Positions 1-5,506 of a stretch of 7,001 nucleotides of DNA are shown here, in pieces. The notes under the pieces are model-generated. The model was not told the origin of the DNA, searched no databases, and saw only the letters and a list, made by a program, of their open reading frames with translations. Made by a program: the position numbers and the translations under genes. Source of the DNA: an uncultured bacterium (lineage in GTDB: Bacteria > Krumholzibacteriota > Krumholzibacteriia > LZORAL124-64-63); contig CAINDZ010000305.1 in NCBI GenBank assembly GCA_903847545.1, positions 1-7,001 of the forward strand, given 5' to 3'. Within the stretch, counting starts at the first letter, position 1; each line of letters starts with the position of its first letter.

Positions 1-35
1 AGCTGAATGGTGGAGAAGGCAGAGGAGTCGGACCC

Positions 36-914
36 ATGAAGATGATCGACCTGACGATCCCGCTCGGCATCGGCACGCCGCCGTGGCCGACGTACATCCC
101 GCTGCAGGTGCAGTACTTCAAGCGCCTCGCGCCCAACGGCGCCAACGGGCAGATCGTGACCCACTCGAACCACGTGGGCACGCACCTGGACGGCGAGATC
201 CACTTCTACACGCCGGGCAAGGACATCGCCAGCCTGGACATGGACTTCCTGGTGCACGAGGGCGCCATCGTCGACCTGTCCGACGTGTGCGGCAGCTACG
301 ACGTGTACACGTCGAAGATGATCGAGGAACGCGTCGAGGTGAAGCAGGGCGACATCCTCATCATCCACACCGGCTTCCACCACTACGGGTGGGACCAGCC
401 GACGGCCGACGAGATCAAGTACATGATCAAGCACCCCGGGCCGGACCGCGAGTTCGCGCTGTGGGCCAAGAAGAAGAAGCTGCGCTGGATCGGCGTGGAC
501 TGCGGCAGCGCCGACCACCCGATGAACACGAAGATCCGCGAGTGGATGCCCGTGCAGGCGAAGGAATGCGACGCGCACTTCCAGAAGAAGTACGGCAAGA
601 CGCTCGAGGAGTTCTACTCGCCGGACAAGTACCAGCTGATGCACATCGAGATGTTCCCGAGCGGGCTCATCCACGCGGAGTGCCTGGGCGGCGACATCGA
701 CCTGCTGCTGAACCAGCGCTGCACGATCGGTTGCTTCCCCTGGCGGTTCGTGGACGGCGAGTCGAGCATTGCGCGCATCGTGGCGATGGTCGACGACAAG
801 CGCTACGAGAAGCTGATGGAGAAGAAGAAGAAGGCCAAGTTGACCAAGTACGGCGACGTGGCCGGCGCGAAAAACAAATGGCTGCACGAAGAGGCCAGGC
901 CCAAGGGCAAGTAA
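36..914 (+). CDS. Cyclase/kynurenine formamidase-family metal-dependent hydrolase
   Basis: This 292-residue protein belongs to the cyclase family (PF04199), whose members include kynurenine formamidase and isatin hydrolase and hydrolyse amide or cyclic amide bonds using bound divalent metal. The family metal-binding signature is visible as His46, Gly48-Thr49-His50, Asp52 and His56. Further on, a V-D-C-G-S-A-D-H stretch (His161 last) and the pair His203/Glu215 match the conserved D..S and H...E positions of the family. It is clearly longer than KynB-type enzymes (about 210 residues): there is extra sequence around residues 165-200 and a lysine-rich tail from about residue 258. No signal peptide is seen, so it is probably cytoplasmic. 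The ATG at 36 is supported by AGGAG at 23-27, 8 bases upstream; a second in-frame ATG lies at 42. It opens the gene string and is separated from the next gene by 68 bases. Family assignment is firm; the substrate is unknown, and the molybdenum hydroxylase downstream hints at a ring-derived compound (inference). Confidence 0.85.
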   Translation: MKMIDLTIPLGIGTPPWPTYIPLQVQYFKRLAPNGANGQIVTHSNHVGTHLDGEIHFYTPGKDIASLDMDFLVHEGAIVDLSDVCGSYDVYTSKMIEERVEVKQGDILIIHTGFHHYGWDQPTADEIKYMIKHPGPDREFALWAKKKKLRWIGVDCGSADHPMNTKIREWMPVQAKECDAHFQKKYGKTLEEFYSPDKYQLMHIEMFPSGLIHAECLGGDIDLLLNQRCTIGCFPWRFVDGESSIARIVAMVDDKRYEKLMEKKKKAKLTKYGDVAGAKNKWLHEEARPKGK

Positions 915-938
915 CGCCCGGGCCCGGTCACGTGAACG

Positions 939-959
939 GCCGGCGCACCGCGCGCCGGC
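939..959. repeat. Perfect GC-rich hairpin between the cyclase and GNAT-like genes
   Basis: An 8-base inverted repeat, GCCGGCGC at 939-946 and GCGCCGGC at 952-959, encloses the loop ACCGC. It lies in the only intergenic gap of notable size in the window (915-982). No T-run follows, so it does not look like a classical intrinsic terminator. It could be a transcript-stabilising or processing element that gives the cyclase gene a different expression level from the genes downstream, or simply a by-product of the high GC content. Confidence 0.4.
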
Positions 960-982
960 GACAACCCGAACGGAGAAGAGCA

Positions 983-1675
983 ATGGCGATCGACGCACTC
1001 GAAGCAAAACTGCGGCCACCTGCGGACGAGCTGGCCCCGTACCCCTCGAAGCTGATCACGCTGGCCTCGGGCGAGCAGATGGTGGTGCGCGAGGCGCGCC
1101 GCGAGGACGCCGGCGCCCTGCTGGGCACCGTGTACCCGCTGCTGGGCGTGCCCAAGGACTACTACGACATCGTCGCGGCCCGCATGTACAGCGAGATCCT
1201 GGGCTGGTTCCGCTACCGCGTGGCGAACGAGTTCATCATCGTCGGCTCGATCGACGGCGTCATCGCCGGCATCGTGACCAGCCGCCACGTGAAGGCCGGC
1301 CTGGGCATGAGCCTGCACACGTTGACCATCAAGCGCGGCCTGCGCGTCGGCGCGCAGCTGTTCGCGGCCAAGATGGAGCACCACATCGACTACCTGGGCG
1401 AGGACGAGGTGCACATCGTGGCCGAGAGCCCGATCGGGTTCAAGCGCTGGATGATCGAGTACGAGCTGGAGGACAGGTCCGCGATGTACCCCGACCTGCG
1501 CCACGAGCTGGGCGGCGTGCCCACGTTCACGCTGACGCGCAAGCTGTGGGAAGCGGTCAAGCCGGTCAAGTGCACGGGCACGCGCCCGGTGCCGCCCGAA
1601 CTGCTCAAGACGGCCGACAAGCTCATCATGCCCGATGAGTACGTGCAGCTGCCGGGCTGGAAGCGGGGCGCCTGA
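983..1675 (+). CDS. GNAT-like acyltransferase-fold protein, function unknown
   Basis: This protein has 230 residues. Residues 32-56 read like the N-terminal strand and helix of a GNAT acyltransferase (VVREARREDA then a VYPLLG segment). Residues 84-100 (FIIVGSIDG then VIAGIVTS) fit the central beta hairpin, and 108-134 fit strand beta4 plus the acetyl-CoA-binding helix. The last has LRVGAQLF where the family Q/R-x-x-G-x-G/A loop should be, so motif A is degenerate. Residues 139-162 could be beta5 and the following helix. The C-terminal part, from about residue 165, matches nothing I recognise. The start at 983 is preceded by GGAGA at 972-976; the same frame is open further upstream, but that region is occupied by the cyclase gene. 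The stop codon shares one base with the start of the thiolase-like gene (TGATG), so the two are probably translationally coupled and may act on the same CoA metabolite. The GNAT call rests on pattern only, with no clear catalytic residue seen. Confidence 0.55.
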   Translation: MAIDALEAKLRPPADELAPYPSKLITLASGEQMVVREARREDAGALLGTVYPLLGVPKDYYDIVAARMYSEILGWFRYRVANEFIIVGSIDGVIAGIVTSRHVKAGLGMSLHTLTIKRGLRVGAQLFAAKMEHHIDYLGEDEVHIVAESPIGFKRWMIEYELEDRSAMYPDLRHELGGVPTFTLTRKLWEAVKPVKCTGTRPVPPELLKTADKLIMPDEYVQLPGWKRGA

Positions 1676-2874
1676 TGTCCGCACGCATCGGAATCGTCGG
1701 CATCGGGCACTGCCGCTTCGGCAACTCGAGCGAGTACGACCTGGTCGACGTCATCGCCTACTCGGCGAACGACGCCTTCCGCGACGCGGGCGGCCTGCAC
1801 CTGCGCAAGGAAGTCGACCAGGTGCTGGTGGGCAACATGGCCGCCGGCATGTTCAACCACCAGACGTCGGTGGCCTCGGCGCTGGTCAGCCGCATGGACA
1901 TGGAGCCGTGCCCGGCCGAGCTGGTCGAGAACGGACCCGCCTCGGGCGCCAGCGCCATCCGGCTGGGGTACATGGCCATCGCCTCGGGCATGGCCGACGT
2001 CGTCCTGGTGGCGGCGGGCGAGGTCATGCGCGTGGTGTCGGGGTGGGAGGCCACGAACATCGTGGCGACGATGGCCCACACCGAGGCCGAGTACAACATG
2101 GGCCTGACGCTGCCCGGTTTCGCGGGCATGTTCACGCGCCTGTACATGGAGAAGTACGGCATGACCGAGCGCGACCTGGCGCTGGTGGCCGTGAAGGACC
2201 ATGACAACGGCGCGAAGAACATCTACTCGCACGTGCAGTTGCCGGTCACGATCGAGGCCATCGCCGACGGCGAGAACGCCAACGTGGTGAACAACTACGT
2301 GGCCGAGCCGCTGCGCATGTACTCGACGTGCCCCATCTCGGACGGCTCGGCGGCGGTCATCCTGGTCAACATGGACTCGCCGAAGGCCAAGCTGTTCGCG
2401 AAGAAGCCCATCCGCATCGCCGGTATCGCCTCGGCGACGGACACCCACTGCGTGCACAACCGCAAGGACCCGCTGGTGCTGGACGCGGTGCGGCTGTCGT
2501 CGGAGAAGGCGTACGCGATGGCAGGCGTCGGGCCGAAGGACATCTCGGTGGCCGAGCTGCACGACGCGTTCGTCATCTTCGAGCTGCTCAACAGCGAGGA
2601 AGTCGGCTTCTTCGAGCGGGGCAAGTCGTTCCTGGGCGTTCGCAACGGCGAGACCGAGATCGGCGGCCGCATCCCGATCAACACCTCGGGCGGGCTCAAG
2701 GCCAAGGGACACCCGGTGGGCGCCACCGGCGTGTCGCAGGTCGTGGAACTGGTGCGCCAGTTGCGCGGCGAGGCCGAGGAGGGCCGCCAGGTGAAGGACC
2801 CGAAGTACGGCATGGCCGTCAACTTCGGCGGGTTCGGCAACAACGTCGTCACCACGATCCTCGCGAAGGACTAG
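1675..2874 (+). CDS. SCP-x-type thiolase-fold protein lacking the catalytic cysteines (possible CoA-ester aldolase)
   Basis: This 399-residue protein has the full length of a thiolase and belongs to the lipid-transfer/SCP-x branch. The segment normally containing the nucleophile (VEN-A-C-A-S-G in relatives) reads V84-E-N-G-P-A-S-G, so the cysteine position is Pro88. The SCP-x HDCF motif appears as H296-D-A-F, losing the second catalytic cysteine. The GHPxGATG motif is intact with His346, preceded by NTSGGLKAK. The C-terminal glycine loop is N383-F-G-G-F-G-N-N, without the C-x-G of classical thiolases. The only cysteines, 13, 79, 219 and 259, are not at catalytic positions. The fold and CoA-binding frame therefore look intact, but Claisen-type thiolysis through an acyl-cysteine is unlikely. 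Loss of both cysteines next to a DUF35 gene recalls Ltp2 retro-aldolase, though Ltp2 also replaces the two histidines with tyrosines, which are still histidines here. The ATG overlaps the preceding stop by one base. Family call is firm; aldolase activity is inference. Confidence 0.88.
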   Translation: MSARIGIVGIGHCRFGNSSEYDLVDVIAYSANDAFRDAGGLHLRKEVDQVLVGNMAAGMFNHQTSVASALVSRMDMEPCPAELVENGPASGASAIRLGYMAIASGMADVVLVAAGEVMRVVSGWEATNIVATMAHTEAEYNMGLTLPGFAGMFTRLYMEKYGMTERDLALVAVKDHDNGAKNIYSHVQLPVTIEAIADGENANVVNNYVAEPLRMYSTCPISDGSAAVILVNMDSPKAKLFAKKPIRIAGIASATDTHCVHNRKDPLVLDAVRLSSEKAYAMAGVGPKDISVAELHDAFVIFELLNSEEVGFFERGKSFLGVRNGETEIGGRIPINTSGGLKAKGHPVGATGVSQVVELVRQLRGEAEEGRQVKDPKYGMAVNFGGFGNNVVTTILAKD

Positions 2875-2883
2875 GAGCCACTG

Positions 2884-3267
2884 ATGATCGACTTCAGCGT
2901 TTATGGCGAGCAGACGCCGCACATCAGTGGTTACAAGTGCCTGAAGTGCGGGATGCTGTTCTACCCCGCGCCGATGGTCTGCAAGGGCTGCGGCGCGCAC
3001 CGCGACCCGGTCACCGGCAAGCACTGGGAGCAGTTCGACCTCGAGGGTCCCTGCAAGCTGCTGACCTGGACGCGCGTCTGGAACCTGCCCGAGGGGTTCA
3101 ACCGGAAGTTCCTGATGTTCGGCATGGTCGAGTTCCCGAACGGCCTGCGCGCGTCGGGACGCGTCGAGTGCGAAGGCGACCCGGTCATCGGCGCGACGAT
3201 GGACGCGACGGTGGTCGAGGCCGACGAGCGGCCGGGCACCCCGGTGAAGGTGTTCGTGTTCCGCTGA
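2884..3267 (+). CDS. DUF35 zinc-ribbon/OB-fold protein, partner of the thiolase-like protein
   Basis: This 127-residue protein has the two-part DUF35 layout. An N-terminal rubredoxin-like zinc ribbon has Cys19-x2-Cys22 and Cys33-x2-Cys36, and the spacer contains the typical F-Y-P-A/P stretch. A C-terminal OB-fold begins around residue 57 (KLLTWTRVW) and continues through the FGMVEFPNG and GRVECEGD segments to a terminal KVFVFR strand. In characterised cases DUF35 proteins bind thiolase-fold enzymes side by side: archaeal thiolase/HMG-CoA synthase, BbsAB of anaerobic toluene degradation, and Ltp2-ChsH2. They help shape the complex or the CoA site. All four zinc ligands are present. The gene lies 9 bases after the thiolase-like gene, with AGGAG at 2873-2877 overlapping that gene's stop codon, which supports ATG 2884 and stoichiometric co-expression. 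A structural/CoA-channelling role is inferred from the family. Confidence 0.88.
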   Translation: MIDFSVYGEQTPHISGYKCLKCGMLFYPAPMVCKGCGAHRDPVTGKHWEQFDLEGPCKLLTWTRVWNLPEGFNRKFLMFGMVEFPNGLRASGRVECEGDPVIGATMDATVVEADERPGTPVKVFVFR

Positions 3268-3270
3268 GAA

Positions 3271-3275
3271 GGGAG
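3271..3275 (+). promoter_or_regulatory. Ribosome-binding site supporting a GTG start
   Basis: GGGAG (within AGAAGGGAG) lies 8 bases before GTG 3284 and just after the DUF35 stop. It favours the GTG over the internal ATG at 3317, which lacks a comparable site. Confidence 0.6.
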
Positions 3276-3283
3276 CCGGCAGC

Positions 3284-4216
3284 GTGGTCGACCCGCGCCG
3301 CAGGCACGCGTTGACGATGGGATCGGAGGTCCCCGGCGGGGACTTCCGGTTCCGCGTTCACAGCGTGTTCGCGGGCTCGCTCAACCTCGCGGTGGCCGGG
3401 CAGGATGGGCTGGTCACGCTGGCGGGCGCCGGCATGGCCGAGCGCCCGCGCGGCATCCGGCTGGCGACGTGCGAGCGGTTCGACGCGTGGCCGGTGATGG
3501 TGGGCGGCGAGGGCCGTCGCGACGGCGCCCATCTGCTGTTCACCGCGCCGGACGGGCGGGTGGTGGTGGCGGTCGACCGGGCGGCCGCGCGGACGGCGCG
3601 GCGCCGGCGGTTGCCGCACGTGGCTGCGGCCGACCCGCGCGTGAAGGCGGCGTGGCAGGAATGCGCGCGGCGCCTGGACGAGCACCAGGTGGCGCGCGAG
3701 GCCGACCTGCGATTGGTGGCGCTCTGCGCCGGCTGCCCGTCGGGGTCGGTGCTGGGGCGTCGCCTGGCGGAGGCGGCGGTGGCGCTGGCCGCGGGGCTGC
3801 GCGCGCGCGACGTCGCCGCGGCCGACGCGGCGGCGGCGGGCCTGGTGGGGCTGGGCGCGGGCCTGACCCCGACCGGCGACGACTTCCTGTGCGGGTTCCT
3901 GGCCGCGTTGCGCGCCACGAGCCGCGCGGGCGACGTGGTGCGCCGCTTCACGCTGGCGTGGGGGCGGCGGCTGCGTAAACGGCTGCCGGCGACGACGACG
4001 GTCGGCGCCACGTACCTGGAGGGGGCCATCGCCGGCGCTTTCGCCGGCGAGGTGCACGCGCTGGCGGCGGCGCTGGCGCGCGGCGACGCGGGCGCGCCCG
4101 CGGCGCTGGACGCCCTGTGCGCGCTGGGCCACAGCTCGGGGGCGGACACCGCCACCGGCCTGCTGTTCGGCCTGTGGCTGCGTAGTGACGAGGAAGCGAG
4201 GCGACATGCTCCATGA
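3284..4216 (+). CDS. DUF2877 (AllH-family) protein
   Basis: This 310-residue protein, begun at GTG, carries the hallmarks of DUF2877. The glycine-rich signature GLTPTGDD is at residues 193-200, followed by FLCGFLAAL. A T-T-V-G-A-T-Y-L-E-G-A segment follows around residues 240-251, and GHSSGADT at 282-289 precedes TGLLFGLWL. This family includes AllH of the oxamate carbamoyltransferase complex of allantoin breakdown, but no AllF/FdrA, AllG or carbamate kinase gene is in view, so that role cannot be transferred here. The N-terminal half is weakly conserved and very rich in Arg and Ala. The protein has only 2 lysines, against 29 in the 292-residue cyclase upstream. The gene starts 16 bases after DUF35 and overlaps the FAD-subunit gene by 11 bases, so it belongs to the operon. 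An accessory role for the CoA-ester or molybdenum enzyme is possible but unproven. Confidence 0.82.
   Translation: MVDPRRRHALTMGSEVPGGDFRFRVHSVFAGSLNLAVAGQDGLVTLAGAGMAERPRGIRLATCERFDAWPVMVGGEGRRDGAHLLFTAPDGRVVVAVDRAAARTARRRRLPHVAAADPRVKAAWQECARRLDEHQVAREADLRLVALCAGCPSGSVLGRRLAEAAVALAAGLRARDVAAADAAAAGLVGLGAGLTPTGDDFLCGFLAALRATSRAGDVVRRFTLAWGRRLRKRLPATTTVGATYLEGAIAGAFAGEVHALAAALARGDAGAPAALDALCALGHSSGADTATGLLFGLWLRSDEEARRHAP
4191..4201 (+). promoter_or_regulatory. Ribosome-binding region deciding the FAD-subunit start
   Basis: AGGAAGCGAGG, inside the end of the DUF2877 gene, contains two Shine-Dalgarno-like cores (AGGAAG and GAGG) shortly before ATG 4206. An in-frame GTG at 4185 lies upstream of this site and would add seven residues (start, then TRKRGD) not expected in the family. 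ATG 4206 is therefore preferred. Confidence 0.5.
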
Positions 4217-5021
4217 CTTCGAGTTCCGGGCGCCGAAGACGCGCGCCGAACTGCTGCAGGTGCTGGCCGACCACGGCGGCCTGGCCAAGCTGATGGCCGG
4301 GGGCACCGATGTCATCGTCAACCTGCGGGCCGGCGCCATCAAGCCGCGCGTGGTGGTCGACGTGAAGCAGGTCGAGGGCTACGGCGCCCTGGCGTGGAGC
4401 GACGCCGAGGGCCTGGTCATCCGCCCCGCGACGACGATCAACGACCTGCTGCGCCTGCCCGGGCTGCGCGAGCGCTTCCCCCTGCTCCATGCCTGCGCGC
4501 ACGACCTGGCCTCGTACCAGATCCGCAACCGCGCCACCGTCATCGGCAACATCGTCAACGCCTCGCCCTGCGCCGACATGGCGCCGGCGCTGCTGTGCCT
4601 GGACGCGCGGGCGGTGATCGCCTCGCAGGCGGGCGAGCACGAGGTGCCGATGCGCGAGTTCATCACCGGCGTCAAGCGCACGGTGCTGCTGCCGGGCGAG
4701 GTGCTCGACCGCGTGGTGGTGCCGGCCGCGTCGGCGGGCGCGCGCGGCGGCTACGCCAAGCTGAAGCGCATCAACGGACACGACCTGGGCCTGGTCGCCG
4801 TCGCCGTGCACAAGCACGACGGCGAGCTGCGGGTGGCCGTCGGCTCGGCGGCGCCGACGCCGGTCATGGTGGCCGGGCTGGGCGAGAATGACGACGCCGC
4901 CTCGGTGGTGGCGGCGGCGCGGGCGGTCATCAGCCCGATCAGCGACCTGCGCTGCACGAAGGAATACCGCGAGCACATGGTCGGCGTGTACATCCGCAGG
5001 CTGCTGCGGGAGGTGGCATGA
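4206..5021 (+). CDS. Molybdenum hydroxylase FAD-binding (medium) subunit, CoxM/XDH type
   Basis: This 271-residue protein is the flavin subunit of a xanthine-dehydrogenase-family enzyme, which passes electrons from the [2Fe-2S] clusters to an acceptor. The opening DFEFRAPKTRAELLQVL is typical of the FAD-binding domain PF00941. The first flavin loop is A31-G-G-T-D. The second, normally T-x-G-G-N, reads T111-V-I-G-N, so one glycine is replaced by isoleucine. It is followed by I-V-N-A-S-P-C-A-D and the P-A-L-L helix. A C-terminal domain (about 170-271) fits the CO dehydrogenase flavoprotein C-terminal domain. There is no extra [4Fe-4S]-binding loop as in the 4-hydroxybenzoyl-CoA reductase beta subunit, and the length matches plain CoxM-type subunits. 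Its start overlaps the DUF2877 gene by 11 bases and its stop overlaps the FeS-subunit start (ATGA). Subunit identity is firm; the substrate is unknown. Confidence 0.9.
   Translation: MLHDFEFRAPKTRAELLQVLADHGGLAKLMAGGTDVIVNLRAGAIKPRVVVDVKQVEGYGALAWSDAEGLVIRPATTINDLLRLPGLRERFPLLHACAHDLASYQIRNRATVIGNIVNASPCADMAPALLCLDARAVIASQAGEHEVPMREFITGVKRTVLLPGEVLDRVVVPAASAGARGGYAKLKRINGHDLGLVAVAVHKHDGELRVAVGSAAPTPVMVAGLGENDDAASVVAAARAVISPISDLRCTKEYREHMVGVYIRRLLREVA
5008..5013 (+). promoter_or_regulatory. Ribosome-binding site of the FeS subunit
   Basis: GGGAGG lies 4 bases before ATG 5018 and 7 bases before the adjacent in-frame ATG 5021. Spacing slightly favours 5021; the difference is a single methionine. 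Confidence 0.5.
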
Positions 5022-5506
5022 TGAGGATCACCGTCACCGTCAACGGGCAGGTGTACGAGCGCGAGGCGCCGGGACACCGCACGCTGCTGCACTTCCTGCG
5101 GCAGGACCTGGGACTGACCGGCGCGAAGGAAGGCTGCGGCGCCGGCGAGTGCGGCGCCTGCACGGTGCTGCTGGACGGGCAGGCCGTGAACGCCTGCCTG
5201 GTGCTGGCGCCCGAGGTGGACGGCCGCCGCGTCGACACCGTCGAGGGCCAGGCGGTTGATGGGAAGCTGTCGACCATCCAGGACGCCTTCAACCGCAACC
5301 ACGCCGTGCAGTGCGGGTTCTGCACGGCCGGCATGCTGATGTCGACGCAGGACCTGCTGTCGCGGCAGCCGAAGCCCAGGGACGACGACATCAAGGAAGC
5401 CATCGAGGGCAACTTCTGCCGCTGTACCGGCTACCTGCAGATCATCGAGGCGGTCCGCGACGCGTCGGGGCGCACCGACGGCAAGGGAGGGCTGAAGCAT
5501 GCTTGA
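5018..5506 (+). CDS. Molybdenum hydroxylase [2Fe-2S] (small) subunit, CoxS/XDH type
   Basis: This 162-residue protein carries two [2Fe-2S] clusters that relay electrons from the molybdenum centre to FAD. The N-terminal plant-ferredoxin-type domain has Cys40, Cys45, Cys48 and Cys60 (GCGAGECGACTV then a later NAC). The C-terminal four-helix domain has Cys99 and Cys102 (QCGFCTAGM) and Cys134 and Cys136 (NFCRCTGY). All eight ligands are present, and Gln98 is the residue that in relatives contacts the molybdopterin. Length matches the family. The start codon overlaps the stop of the FAD-subunit gene by 4 bases (ATGATGA; ATG 5021 is an equally good alternative). The stop lies 8 bases inside the large-subunit gene, so all three subunits should be made together. 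No Tat or other signal is seen, as expected for a cytoplasmic enzyme. Confidence 0.95.
   Translation: MMRITVTVNGQVYEREAPGHRTLLHFLRQDLGLTGAKEGCGAGECGACTVLLDGQAVNACLVLAPEVDGRRVDTVEGQAVDGKLSTIQDAFNRNHAVQCGFCTAGMLMSTQDLLSRQPKPRDDDIKEAIEGNFCRCTGYLQIIEAVRDASGRTDGKGGLKHA
5485..5490 (+). promoter_or_regulatory. Ribosome-binding site of the molybdenum subunit
   Basis: GGGAGG within the end of the FeS-subunit gene is 8 bases before ATG 5499, fixing that start. Confidence 0.6.

Noticed and set aside
822..833. AAG trinucleotide run (a second one at 468-479), considered as a frameshift or microsatellite site
   Set aside because: Both runs encode four lysines in frame and do not disturb the reading frame; no alternative product is evident.
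83..982. Long open frame running over the cyclase gene in another frame and continuing into the GNAT-like gene
   Set aside because: The upstream part is Arg/Gly/Pro-rich, without any domain, and overlaps a well-supported gene; it is a high-GC frame shadow. The real start is ATG 983.
1390..3024. 544-codon antisense open frame across the thiolase-like gene
   Set aside because: The composition is dominated by His, Arg, Val, Ala and Leu, as expected from the complement of G/C-ending codons. It has no motif, and the sense strand has a clear enzyme.
4030..4049. CGCCGGCG-CTTT-CGCCGGCG hairpin
   Set aside because: It lies inside the DUF2877 gene and encodes a conserved-looking IAGAFAGE stretch; likely chance in GC-rich coding sequence.
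4206..5506. 4-hydroxybenzoyl-CoA reductase subunits
   Set aside because: The FAD subunit lacks the extra cysteine-bearing [4Fe-4S] loop and is shorter than HcrB-type subunits.
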